Shown: positions 7,979 through 16,478 of the stretch, one piece after another
How positions within the stretch are numbered: position 1 is the first letter of the stretch
Layout: every line of letters starts with the position of its first letter
Source: Streptomyces cirratus
GTDB taxonomy: Bacteria > Actinomycetota > Actinomycetes > Streptomycetales > Streptomycetaceae
Direction of reading: 5' to 3'
DNA length: 64,000 nucleotides
NCBI RefSeq assembly: GCF_014650775.1
Contig: NZ_BMVP01000002.1
Span: forward strand, 124,001 to 188,000
The notes under the pieces: model-generated
Seen by the model: the letters and a program-made list of their open reading frames with translations, nothing else
The model's database searches: none
What the model was told of the DNA's origin: nothing
Translations under genes and position numbers: made by a program

Positions 7979-8040
7979 CCGTTTCAGCCTCGCCGGCGTC
8001 CTGGGGCGCGCGGTCTCGGGGCGGAGCCCCGGTGCACGGC
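7979..8040. repeat. Dispersed intergenic repeat (TTTCAGCCTCGCCGGCG core)
   Basis: The gap between the LLM gene and the amidohydrolase contains TTTCAGCCTCGCCGGCG followed by a hairpin-forming CGGGGCGGAGCCCCG. Its core matches the copies near 3238 and 3283. Short CGTCCGA units are also tandemly repeated at about 7930-7980. From memory, this core is one of the commonest intergenic repeats in Streptomyces. Confidence 0.55.
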
Positions 8041-8100
8041 CCCCGGGCCCGCGCCGGGCTCCGCCCGTACCCGCGCCCCGGACCGGGAAGAAGGAGCGTC

Positions 8101-9840
8101 ATGCTCGACCACCTGATCAAGGGAGCCACCGTCGTCGACGGCACGGGCGCGCCCGCGTACGTCGCCGACATCGGCATCCGGGACGGGCGGATCGTCGTCA
8201 TCGGCGAACCCGGCACCGTCACCGAGACGGCCCGTACCGACGAGGACGCCACCGGACTCGTCCTCACCCCCGGGTTCATCGACCCGCACACGCACTACGA
8301 CGCCCAGCTGTTCTGGGACCCGTACGCCACTCCCTCCATGAACCACGGCGTCACCACCGTCGCCGGCGGCAACTGCGGCTTCACCCTCGCCCCCCTCAAC
8401 CCGTCCCGCCCCGACGACGCCGACTACACCCGCCGCATGATGAGCAAGGTCGAGGGGATGGCCCTCGCCGCCCTCGAGGAAGGCGTCGACTGGACCTGGT
8501 CCACCTTCGGGGAGTACCTCGACGCCCTGGAGGGGCGGATCGCCGTCAACGCCGGCTTCATGGTCGGCCACTGCGCGCTGCGCCGGCACGTCATGGGCGA
8601 GGACGCCATCGGCGGGCAGCCCACCGAGCAGCAGATGCGGCAGATGCTCGACCTCTTCCACGACGCCATGGACGCCGGCGCCTGGGGCCTGTCCACCACC
8701 CAGTCCTCCACCCACTCCGACGGCGCGGGCGCCCCCGTCGCCTCCCGGCACGCCGGGCCCGCCGAACTCCTCGCCCTCTCCCGGGCGGTCGCCGAGCACG
8801 AAGGCACCCAGCTGGAGGCGATCGTCGCGGGCTGTCTCGACCAGTTCTCCGACGAGGAGATCGACCTCTTGGTGGAGATGAGCGCCGCCGCCGGACGCCC
8901 CCTGAACTGGAACGTCCTCACCATCGACGCCTCCGTCCCCGAACGGGTGCCGCGCCAGCTCGTACCGAGCGAGCGGGCCCGCAGGGCCGGCGGCCGGATC
9001 GTCGCACTGACCATGCCGATCCTCACCCCCATGAACATGTCGCTCGGCACCTTCTGCGCACTCAACCTCATCCCCGGCTGGGGCGGGATCCTCGCACTGC
9101 CCGTCCCCGAGCGGATCGCCGAGCTCCGCGACCCGGACGTGCGCGCCGAGATGCTGCGCCGCGCCGACAGCAAGGAGGCCGGGGTCTTCCGCCGCCTCGC
9201 GGACTTCGGCCGCTACGTCATAGGGGACACGTACAGCAAGGAGAACGAGGGCCTTTCCGGCCGGGTCGTCAACGACATCGCGGCCGAGCGCGGTCAGGAC
9301 GCCTTCCACTGCCTGGTGGAGATCTGCGCCAACGACGACCTGCGCACGATCCTTTGGCCCATGCCCACCGACAACGACCCGGCGAGCTGGGCGCTGCGCG
9401 CACAGACCTGGCAGCACGAGGACGTGATGCTCGGCGGCTCCGACGCGGGCGCGCACCTGGACCGGATGTGCGGGGCCCCCTACACGACCCGGTTCCTCGG
9501 CGACTGCCTGCGCGGCCGCAGACTGGTGCCGCTGGAGCAGGCGGTACGGATGCTCACGGACGACCCGGCCCGGCTGTTCGGGCTGCGCGAGCGCGGGCGG
9601 ATCGCCGAGGGGTTCCACGCGGACCTGGTGCTCTTCGACCCGCAGCGCATCGAGGCGGGGCCGGCGACGCTCGTCCACGACCTGCCCGGCAACAGCCCCC
9701 GGCTGGACGCGCGGGCGGTCGGGATCGTCTCCGTACGCGTCAACGGCGTGGAGACCATCCGCGACGACCAGGTGACGGGCGCGGTCCCCGGCACCGTGCT
9801 GCGCTCGGGCCGCGACACGAGGACGGTGAGCACCCGGTGA
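8101..9840 (+). CDS. Amidohydrolase family 3 / N-acyl-D-amino-acid deacylase-like protein
   Basis: This 579-residue protein starts with the urease/dihydroorotase-type beta-sandwich (LIKGATVVDGTG, ADIGIRDGRIVVIG) and then the metal site FIDPHTHYDAQ. Further family marks are NCGFTLAP, VEGM, LSTTQSS, and GSDAGAHLDRMCGAPYTT near the end. Members remove acyl groups from D-amino acids or open cyclic amides with zinc. ATG 8101 follows AAGAAGGAG at the proper distance; the open frame upstream is a shadow. The stop overlaps the GTG of the aldehyde dehydrogenase, so the two are translationally coupled. It may act on a ring amide or lactone, but the substrate is open. Confidence 0.85.
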   Translation: MLDHLIKGATVVDGTGAPAYVADIGIRDGRIVVIGEPGTVTETARTDEDATGLVLTPGFIDPHTHYDAQLFWDPYATPSMNHGVTTVAGGNCGFTLAPLNPSRPDDADYTRRMMSKVEGMALAALEEGVDWTWSTFGEYLDALEGRIAVNAGFMVGHCALRRHVMGEDAIGGQPTEQQMRQMLDLFHDAMDAGAWGLSTTQSSTHSDGAGAPVASRHAGPAELLALSRAVAEHEGTQLEAIVAGCLDQFSDEEIDLLVEMSAAAGRPLNWNVLTIDASVPERVPRQLVPSERARRAGGRIVALTMPILTPMNMSLGTFCALNLIPGWGGILALPVPERIAELRDPDVRAEMLRRADSKEAGVFRRLADFGRYVIGDTYSKENEGLSGRVVNDIAAERGQDAFHCLVEICANDDLRTILWPMPTDNDPASWALRAQTWQHEDVMLGGSDAGAHLDRMCGAPYTTRFLGDCLRGRRLVPLEQAVRMLTDDPARLFGLRERGRIAEGFHADLVLFDPQRIEAGPATLVHDLPGNSPRLDARAVGIVSVRVNGVETIRDDQVTGAVPGTVLRSGRDTRTVSTR

Positions 9841-11312
9841 ACGCTCCGCAGAGGCTGTACATCGGCGGCGAGTGGGTGGAGCCGGCGGGCGGCCACTACG
9901 AGGTGGTGAACCCGGCCGACGAGTCGGTGGTGGGACTGGCCCCGGAGGCCTCGCGCAGCCAGGTGGAGGAGGCGGCGCGCGCCGCGGCCGAGGCCTTCGA
10001 GGGATGGTCCCGTACGGAGCCGGAGGAACGGGCGGCGGTCCTGGACCGGGCCGCGGACATCATCCAGCGGGAGTACGAGCCGTGGTCGGCGCTCGCTCAG
10101 GCCGAGACGGGCGCGACCACGGGCACCGCGCGCGGCATGCAGGTGGGCGTCGGGGCGGCCCGCTTCCGGCGGTACGCGAAGGGCGCCCTGGAACCGGTGG
10201 AGCGGGGGCTCCCGCCGCAGGTCACCGAGGCCGGCCCGATGGGGAAGGCGGCCGTGCTCGGCGCGCTGGAGGTGCGCCAGCCGGTCGGCGTGGTCACCTG
10301 CATCACCTCGTACAACAACCCGTGGGCCAACCCCGCGGGCAAGGTGGCCCCGGCGCTGGCCATGGGGAACACGGTGGTGGTGAAGCCGGCCCCGCAGGAC
10401 CCGCTGTCGGTGTTCAAGATGGCCGAGGCGCTGCACGAGGCGGGGGTCCCGGCGGGCGTCGTCAACGTCGTCTCGGGTGCCTCCGTGGAGGTGGGCGAGG
10501 CGGCGGTGGACTCCCCGTACGTGGACATGGTGTCGTTCACCGGCTCCACGGCGGTCGGGCAGCGCATCGCCGAGGCGTGCGGCCGCTCCATGAAGCGGCA
10601 GCTGATGGAGCTGGGCGGCAAGGGCGCGGCGGTGGTGCTGGACGATGTGGGCGCCGCCGGTCTCGACGCGGCGGTGGCGGGGATCGGGACCACCTTCTCC
10701 TTCTACAGCGGCCAGATCTGCACCGCGCCGACCCGGGTGATCGTGCACCGGTCGGTGTACGGGGCCCTGGTGGAGAAGCTCACCGCTTATCTGGCGTTCA
10801 TGAAGGTGGGCGATCCCCGGGCGCGGGGCACGGTCGTCGGCCCGGTGATCTCGGCGGCCCACCGGGACCGGGTGGAGTCGTACGTCGAGCTGGGCCGCAA
10901 GGAGGGCGCGCGGATCGCCCACGGCGGCGAGCGCCCGGTGGTGGGGGACGGCCGGGGCTTCTACGTGGCGCCGACGCTGCTGGTGGACTGCACGAACGAC
11001 ATGCGGGTGGTGCGGGAGGAGATCTTCGGCCCGGTCGTGGTGGTCGTGCCCTTCGACGGGGACGAGGAGGAGGCGGTCCGGCTCGCCAACGACAGCGATT
11101 TCGGGCTGCTCAGCTACGTGTGGTCCGGGGACGCGGCGCGCGCCTTCCGGGTGGCGCGGCGGCTGAGGGCGGGCGGGGTCGGCGTGAACACGATCGGCCG
11201 GAACATGGAGGCCCCGTTCGGCGGCTTCAAGCGCTCGGGCGTCGGGCGGGACGTGGGCTCGTACGCGCTGCACGCGTACAGCGAGATGCAGTCGATCGTC
11301 TGGACGACATGA
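9837..11312 (+). CDS. NAD(P)-dependent aldehyde dehydrogenase
   Basis: This 491-residue enzyme has the complete aldehyde dehydrogenase pattern. It has the cofactor-binding VSFTGSTAVGQRIAE, the general base in LMELGGKGA, the nucleophile cysteine in SGQICTAPTR and the late EEIFGPVVVV. It oxidises an aldehyde to an acid. The N-terminal RLYIGGEWVEPAGG is normal, and length is typical. Its GTG start overlaps the TGA of the amidohydrolase gene in a GTGA. As the last gene of the catabolic run it probably handles the aldehyde released by earlier steps; this is inference from position. Confidence 0.93.
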   Translation: MNAPQRLYIGGEWVEPAGGHYEVVNPADESVVGLAPEASRSQVEEAARAAAEAFEGWSRTEPEERAAVLDRAADIIQREYEPWSALAQAETGATTGTARGMQVGVGAARFRRYAKGALEPVERGLPPQVTEAGPMGKAAVLGALEVRQPVGVVTCITSYNNPWANPAGKVAPALAMGNTVVVKPAPQDPLSVFKMAEALHEAGVPAGVVNVVSGASVEVGEAAVDSPYVDMVSFTGSTAVGQRIAEACGRSMKRQLMELGGKGAAVVLDDVGAAGLDAAVAGIGTTFSFYSGQICTAPTRVIVHRSVYGALVEKLTAYLAFMKVGDPRARGTVVGPVISAAHRDRVESYVELGRKEGARIAHGGERPVVGDGRGFYVAPTLLVDCTNDMRVVREEIFGPVVVVVPFDGDEEEAVRLANDSDFGLLSYVWSGDAARAFRVARRLRAGGVGVNTIGRNMEAPFGGFKRSGVGRDVGSYALHAYSEMQSIVWTT

Positions 11313-11545
11313 GACGGGCGTCACACGGGAAAGTTCGAACCGCCACAAAAGGGGCACTGCTGCGGTTTCCGCATTCCGGAACGCGATGTCCGCCTCCTGG
11401 GGTCCAGGGGGCGGGCGGGAGTGTGAACCTTGAATTACATGCCCGTGAACGCAGTCGGTTGCAGGATTCCAAGGTGTTCCCGCCGGTAGCTGCCCGGACT
11501 CAATCCCTCCGGATATGGAAAACGCAGCCTCTAACGTCCTGACTC

Positions 11546-13135
11546 ATGACACAGCTGGACGTTATGCCTCGGGGCGCGGACACGGTGAACGGCGTCGCCG
11601 GCGGCGAGGGCGGCGACGGCGACGTGCGCGGCAAGGGCCTCGGCAAGGGCTCCGTCGGCCTCGTCGGAAGCGCCGTCATCGGCATCTCCACCGTCGCCCC
11701 CGTCTACTGCCTGACCTCCACGCTCGGCTCCACGGCCGGCGAGGTCGGCGTCCAGATGCCCGCGGTGTTCCTCGCCGGCTTCCTCCCGATGCTGCTGGTC
11801 GCCTTCGCGTACCGCGAGCTGAACAAGGCCGTCCCCGACTGCGGCACCTCCTTCACCTGGACCGTGAAGGCCTTCGGTCCGCGCGTCGGCTGGATGTGCG
11901 GCTGGGGCCTGGTGATCGCCACGATCATCGTGCTGTCCAACCTGGCCGGCGTCGCCACCTCCTACTTCTGGCTGCTGGCCGGGCAGATCACGGGCAACGA
12001 CGCGATCGCCGCCCTGGACGACGACAAACCCGTCCACATCGTCACCTGCCTCACCCTGATCGCCGCCGCGACCGCCATCAGCTACCGCGGCATGACCGCC
12101 ACCAAGGGCGTCCAGTACACCCTGGTCGGCCTGCAACTGGCCGTCCTCTCGATCTTCGTCGCGATGGCCTTCCAGAAGGCCTCCGCCGGCACTTTCGACA
12201 CCGGCGCCTTCGACACCGGCGTGCACTTCTCCTGGCAGTGGATGAACCCCTTCGCGGTCGAGTCCATGGGCGCCTTCACCGCCGGACTCTCCCTCTCGAT
12301 CTTCATGTACTGGGGCTGGGACACCTGCCTGACCGCCAACGAGGAGACCATCGGCTCGGCCAAGACCCCGGGCCGCGCCTCGCTGATCGCCATGGTCGTC
12401 CTCGTCGGCTCCTACCTGGCCACCGGCATCGCCGCCCAGATGGCAGTCGGCTCCGGCACCTCCGGCCTCGGCCTCGGCAACCCGGAGACCTCCGGCAACG
12501 TCTTCGCCGCCCTCGCCGGACCCGTGATGGGGCCGCTGCTCGGCATCCTGCTCTTCGTGGCCGTCCTCGCCTCCGCCGCCGCCTCCCTCCAGACCACCTT
12601 CATCCCGGTGGCCCGCACGGTCCTGGCGATGTCCACGTACGAGGCGCTGCCCGCCTCCTACGCCAAGGTCCACCCGCGCTTCAAGACCCCGGGCCGTGCC
12701 ACCGTCATGGCGGGCGTCGCGACCGGCGTCTTCTACACCGTGATGTCCCTGGTCAGCGAGAACGTTCTGACCGACACGATCTTCGCGCTCGGCCTGATGA
12801 TCTGCTTCTACTACTCGCTGACCGCCTTCGCCTGCGCCTGGTACTTCCGGCGCGAGCTGCGCGACTCGGTCCGCGACCTGTTCTTCAAGGGCGTCTTCCC
12901 CGTCCTGGGCGGTCTGCTGCTGGCCTGCGTCTTCTGCAAGACCCTGACCGACATGTGGAACCCGTCCTACGGATCCGGTTCCACCGTCCTCGGCGTCGGG
13001 AGCGTGTTCATCATCGGCGTCGGCCTGCTCGCCCTCGGCCTGGTCGTCATGCTGGTCACCGAACGCCGAAGCCCCGCCTTCTTCCGGGGCGAGGTCCTGA
13101 CGAAGTCGACGCCGGCGCTGGTGGTCGAGGACTGA
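11546..13135 (+). CDS. APC-superfamily amino acid/polyamine permease
   Basis: The 529-residue protein has about twelve membrane helices and the APC opening motif (KGSVGLVGSAVIGISTVAPVY). SFTWTVKAFGPRVGWMCGW matches the helix-three region, and NEETIGSAKTPGRA is the conserved cytoplasmic loop. It should import an amino acid or amine by proton symport. An unusual glycine/aspartate-rich tail of about 35 residues comes before helix one. No ribosome site is visible before the ATG, so the message may be leaderless; a TAACGT at 11532 would fit as -10. The substrate is not readable. It may serve the catabolic genes before it, but a 230-base gap separates them. Confidence 0.88.
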   Translation: MTQLDVMPRGADTVNGVAGGEGGDGDVRGKGLGKGSVGLVGSAVIGISTVAPVYCLTSTLGSTAGEVGVQMPAVFLAGFLPMLLVAFAYRELNKAVPDCGTSFTWTVKAFGPRVGWMCGWGLVIATIIVLSNLAGVATSYFWLLAGQITGNDAIAALDDDKPVHIVTCLTLIAAATAISYRGMTATKGVQYTLVGLQLAVLSIFVAMAFQKASAGTFDTGAFDTGVHFSWQWMNPFAVESMGAFTAGLSLSIFMYWGWDTCLTANEETIGSAKTPGRASLIAMVVLVGSYLATGIAAQMAVGSGTSGLGLGNPETSGNVFAALAGPVMGPLLGILLFVAVLASAAASLQTTFIPVARTVLAMSTYEALPASYAKVHPRFKTPGRATVMAGVATGVFYTVMSLVSENVLTDTIFALGLMICFYYSLTAFACAWYFRRELRDSVRDLFFKGVFPVLGGLLLACVFCKTLTDMWNPSYGSGSTVLGVGSVFIIGVGLLALGLVVMLVTERRSPAFFRGEVLTKSTPALVVED

Positions 13136-13196
13136 GGGCGCGCTGGCGGGGTCCGCCCGGGGGTGACCCCGGCGCGGTGGGGTCGTTGGGCCGGGC

Positions 13197-13487
13197 ATGA
13201 ATCCCATCAAGCGCAGCCTCGCCGCCCTGATCCTCACCGGCGGTGCGGCCCTCGCCCTCACCCCCTCCCTCGCCCACGCCGACGAGCCCGCCGTCCAAGG
13301 GCCCCCGATCACCGAGCGCGTCGGCGACATCGTCGACCACCCCGGTCACGCAGTGCAGGACACGAAGACGGCGGTGGGCATCACCACCTCGGCGGCCGGC
13401 AGCGCGGCCAAGGCCGCCGACGGATCCGTCAAGAGCACCGGCACGGCACTGACGTCCGGGCTGCCGAAGGCTCCCAAGGTCGGCTGA
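13197..13487 (+). CDS. Small secreted protein, unknown function
   Basis: The 96-residue product has a clear signal peptide (RSLAALILTGGAALALTPS, cleavage near AHA-DEP). The mature part is about 70 residues, rich in alanine, glycine, serine and threonine, with no cysteine. The second half (SAAGSAAKAADGSVKSTG) looks like a low-complexity linker. No motif is recognised. It lies between the permease and a DUF4239 membrane protein and reads in the same direction. Confidence 0.65.
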   Translation: MNPIKRSLAALILTGGAALALTPSLAHADEPAVQGPPITERVGDIVDHPGHAVQDTKTAVGITTSAAGSAAKAADGSVKSTGTALTSGLPKAPKVG

Positions 13488-13536
13488 CGGGACGCGGCGG
13501 CCGTCGCCGCGGGCGGCCGTACTCGTTGGGCAGGGC

Positions 13537-14334
13537 ATGATCCTCTGGTTACTCAACAACCTCAGCACGTTCGTTCTGGGCGTCCTCCTGGTGGGCGGCT
13601 TCACGGCCCTCGCGGTGGCCGGCAGCCTCGCCGCGCGGCGCCGCTTCCCACACCTGGCGGCCGGTGAGCACAACGAGATGGTCGGGGTCGCCCTCGGCAT
13701 GTTCGGAGCCATCTACGGGATCATCCTGGCGTTCGTCGTCGTCACGCTCTGGACGCAGCTGGAGAACACCCAGAACGTCGTGGCCAACGAGGCCACCGAC
13801 CTCGCCCTGGTCGTCCGCAGCGCTGACGTGTTCCCCCCGGCCGACCGCGCCAACGTCGACCGGGCGGTGGGCTCGTACGTACACGCCGTGGTCGAGGTCC
13901 AGTGGCCGCTGATGCGCGAGGGCAGACCCAGCTTCGACGCGACCGCCGAGCAGACGCGCGCGATCTACGCGGCGCTCCAGGCGTACGAGCCCGTCGGGCC
14001 GCGCAGCGAGACCTTCTACCAGGAGGCCGCGAGCCACCTCAACGACGTCGCGGCGCAGCGCAGGGCGCGGGTCACGATGGCGGAGACCTCACTGCCGACG
14101 CTGTTGCAGGTGCTCGTGTACGGGGGAGCGCTCGTGATCCTTCCGCTCACGTTCCTGTTCGGGCTGCGGAGCTTGAAGATGCAGCTGCTGTTCGTGTCGG
14201 CGGTGGCGGCGCTCATCGGGTTCAGCCTGCTGCTGGTGCTCGTCCTGGACCGCCCGTTCGCGGGGGACCTGAGCGTCAGCCCGGCCCCGTACAAGCAGGC
14301 GGCGCTCGCGCAGTTCTGGGAAGCGGGCGGCTAG
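13537..14334 (+). CDS. DUF4239 (bestrophin-like) membrane protein
   Basis: This 265-residue protein has two N-terminal helices (FVLGVLLVGGFTALAVAGS and VGVALGMFGAIYGIILAFVV), a soluble alpha-helical middle part, and two C-terminal helices (VLVYGGALVILPLTFLFG and LLFVSAVAALIGFSLLLVLV). The motif GAIYGIILAF plus the closing LDRPFAGDLSVSP is the usual DUF4239 pattern. Its role is not known; a channel function has been suggested for bestrophin-like relatives. Only 49 bases separate it from the small secreted protein, so they may share a transcript. Confidence 0.85.
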   Translation: MILWLLNNLSTFVLGVLLVGGFTALAVAGSLAARRRFPHLAAGEHNEMVGVALGMFGAIYGIILAFVVVTLWTQLENTQNVVANEATDLALVVRSADVFPPADRANVDRAVGSYVHAVVEVQWPLMREGRPSFDATAEQTRAIYAALQAYEPVGPRSETFYQEAASHLNDVAAQRRARVTMAETSLPTLLQVLVYGGALVILPLTFLFGLRSLKMQLLFVSAVAALIGFSLLLVLVLDRPFAGDLSVSPAPYKQAALAQFWEAGG

Positions 14335-14436
14335 CCGTATTCCCCGAGCCGGGTGGAGGGGGGCCGGCGCCCCCGGTGCCGCCCGGCGCCGGGAAAAGCA
14401 GGTGCGGCCCGCATGGCGGACGCCTAGCTTGAGGCC

Positions 14437-14772
14437 GTGAGCAGCGACTATCCATTTGCCGATGGGCACAACCTCGTCTGGGACCTGACCGGTTTCGGTG
14501 CCGACGAGGAGATGGTCGAGTCCGTCACCCTCACCCGGGACCAGTTCCTGGCGATACGGCACCTGTTCGTGCTCGGGGACGATCCCTGGATGGTGGCCGG
14601 TGAGTACCGCGTCGCGCCCGGCATCTGGGGGCACCTGCGGCAGGCCGTCCCGGGGCTCGGCTTCCAGCGTGATGCGGACTACTACCTCGGCGCCCGTCAG
14701 GCCTTGCCTGACGGGCGCTTTTGGCGTCCCGCCGTGGGCGTGACCGCCCCGGGGCCGATCCCCCCGCCCTAG
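14437..14772 (+). CDS. Small hypothetical protein with a terminator hairpin inside its 3' end
   Basis: The open frame codes for 111 residues with no signal peptide or helix (MSSDYPFADGHNLVWDLTG at the N-terminus). No family is recognised. GTG 14437 is preceded by TAGCTT seven bases upstream, which could be a -10 box of a leaderless message. A strong intrinsic terminator (14690-14722) sits within codons 85-96, so full-length mRNA may rarely form. The last 26 residues are Gly/Pro-rich and look unlike a folded end. A frameshift that removed the original stop near 14690 would explain this. Confidence 0.55.
   Translation: MSSDYPFADGHNLVWDLTGFGADEEMVESVTLTRDQFLAIRHLFVLGDDPWMVAGEYRVAPGIWGHLRQAVPGLGFQRDADYYLGARQALPDGRFWRPAVGVTAPGPIPPP
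14690..14722 (+). terminator. Intrinsic terminator inside the preceding open frame
   Basis: A perfect 13-base stem (GCGCCCGTCAGGC and GCCTGACGGGCGC) with a CTT loop is followed directly by TTTT. This is the best terminator shape in the left half of the window and lies 50 bases before the formal stop codon of the 14437 gene. Confidence 0.8.
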
Positions 14773-14845
14773 GGGGTGTCCGGTGGCCGGATGTGACAGA
14801 ACCACGTCATTGCGGCCATCCGGCGGCGGGCACGACGATGGGGGC

Positions 14846-15829
14846 ATGTCCACCACCCGCCGCGTCGTCATCGCGGTCTTCCCCGACGTCGACCTCCTCG
14901 ACGTCACCGGCCCGGCCGAGGTGTTCGCGCTCGCCAACCGGGAGACCGGGGGCCGGGCCGGCTACCGGGTGGAGCTCGCCGGGCCGACGGCGGGCGTGGT
15001 GACCACGTCGGCGGGGGTGCGCCTGGTCGCGGACCTCGCGTTCGGCGACGTGGACGGGGTGCTGGACACACTGCTGGTGCCCGGCGCCGTCGATCCGCAC
15101 CCCGACGGGCCCCGCGCCCGGATCGACCGGGACGTGGTGCAGTGGCTGGAGACGGTCGCGCCACTGGCCCGGCGGGTGGCTTCGGTGTGCGTAGGGGCGC
15201 ACCTCCTGGCCGCGGCCGGGTTGCTCGACGGGAAGAGGGCCACCACCCACTGGTCGACAGCGGCCCAACTGGCCGCCGATCATCCGGCGGTGACGGTCGA
15301 CCCGGACCCCGTCTTCGTACGGTCCGGGAACGTGTGGACCGGCGCCGGGATCAGTGCCTGCATGGATCTCGCGCTGGCCCTGGTGGCCGAGGACTCGGGG
15401 GAGGAGGTGGCGCTGGCGGTGGCGCGACAGCTGGTCATGTACCTCAAGCGGCAGGGCGGCCAGAGCCAGTTCTCCGTCCCGTTGAGCCGCCCGCCCGCCT
15501 CCCGCCGGGACATCGACGAGCTGCGGACGTACGTCTGTGAGCACTTGGACGGCGATCTGTCCGCCGCGGCACTCGCGGCCCGGATGTGCCTGAGCGAGCG
15601 CCACTTCGCGAGGGTGTTCCGCCAGGAGACCGGCACGACCGCCGCCGCGTACGTCGAGGCGGCCCGGGTGGAGGCGGCGCGTCGTCTGCTGGAGGGCACC
15701 GACCAGCCGCTGGAGCAGGTCGCCGCCGCCTGCGGGCTGGGTTCGGTGGAGACGCTGCACCGGGCGCTGCGCAAGCAGATCGGCACCACCCCGGCGGCCT
15801 ACCGCCGTCGCTTCCGCACCACTCTCTGA
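14846..15829 (+). CDS. GlxA-family AraC-type transcriptional regulator
   Basis: This 327-residue protein joins a DJ-1/PfpI-like domain (RRVVIAVFPDVDLLDVTGPAEVF onward) to a C-terminal AraC helix-turn-helix pair. The nucleophile elbow is SVCVGAHLLAAAGLL. The DNA-binding part includes ARMCLSERHFARVFRQETG and the closing IGTTPAAYRRRF. Such proteins sense a small molecule with the first domain and usually activate a neighbour. ATG 14846 begins exactly at the domain; in-frame starts upstream add an unlikely tail. The isochorismatase-fold hydrolase 47 bases downstream is the likely target or partner. Confidence 0.9.
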   Translation: MSTTRRVVIAVFPDVDLLDVTGPAEVFALANRETGGRAGYRVELAGPTAGVVTTSAGVRLVADLAFGDVDGVLDTLLVPGAVDPHPDGPRARIDRDVVQWLETVAPLARRVASVCVGAHLLAAAGLLDGKRATTHWSTAAQLAADHPAVTVDPDPVFVRSGNVWTGAGISACMDLALALVAEDSGEEVALAVARQLVMYLKRQGGQSQFSVPLSRPPASRRDIDELRTYVCEHLDGDLSAAALAARMCLSERHFARVFRQETGTTAAAYVEAARVEAARRLLEGTDQPLEQVAAACGLGSVETLHRALRKQIGTTPAAYRRRFRTTL

Positions 15830-15875
15830 CCGTTTTCCGTGATCTTGTTCCATCAACTGTACGAGGAGCTTTGCC

Positions 15876-16478
15876 ATGCCTGCTTCCACGCGCCTGCGCG
15901 ACGTGATCGGTCTCGACGACGAACTGCCGCGCCTCGCCGACACCACCCTCGTGATGATCGACTACCAGAACACCTACCGCACCGGCGTGATGGCCCTCGA
16001 AGGCGCCGAGCAGGCCCTCGCGGCGGGGGCCCGGCTGCTGGCGGCGGCGCGCGAGGCGGGGATCCCCGTCGTCCACGTCGTCAACGACGGCGGCGAGGGC
16101 ACCCCGTACGACATCCGCGCCGAGATCGGTGCGATCAGCGAGGAAGTCGCGCCGATCGCGGGTGAGCCGGTGGTGGTCAAGCAGGCCCCCAACGCCTTCC
16201 ACGGCACCGGGTTGGAGAAGGCCCTGCACGAGGTCGGCGCGGGCAAGGAGCTGGTGCTGGCGGGGTTCATGACCCACATGTGCGTCACCTTCACCGCCGA
16301 GGGCGCCTTCTACCGCGGCTTCCGTCCCACGGTCGTCGCCGAGGCCACCGCCACGCGCCCGCTGACCGCCGCCGACGGCACCGTCCTGTCGGCCGGCGCG
16401 TTGCAGGCGGCAGCGCTGACGACGATCGCCGACCTGTTCGGCGTCGTCGCACCGACTGTCGCGGACCTCACGGAGTAG
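15876..16478 (+). CDS. Isochorismatase-fold cysteine hydrolase
   Basis: The 200-residue protein has the three catalytic residues of the cysteine-hydrolase family: aspartate 29 in MIDYQ, lysine 102 in VVVKQAPNAF and cysteine 136 in THMCV. A cis-peptide motif (GFMTHMC) precedes the cysteine. Members hydrolyse isochorismate, nicotinamide or small amides such as ureidoacrylate; the sequence does not single out one. It follows the GlxA-type regulator and starts with ATG after a GAGG ribosome site. Its 3' end overlaps the convergent DedA gene by 11 bases. Confidence 0.88.
   Translation: MPASTRLRDVIGLDDELPRLADTTLVMIDYQNTYRTGVMALEGAEQALAAGARLLAAAREAGIPVVHVVNDGGEGTPYDIRAEIGAISEEVAPIAGEPVVVKQAPNAFHGTGLEKALHEVGAGKELVLAGFMTHMCVTFTAEGAFYRGFRPTVVAEATATRPLTAADGTVLSAGALQAAALTTIADLFGVVAPTVADLTE

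Noticed and set aside
14690..14722. Terminator stem read as another CTGACG-type operator
   Set aside because: Its half-sites are in the opposite order (CGTCAG first, CTGACG second), it is followed by TTTT and it lies inside an open frame. It fits a terminator better.
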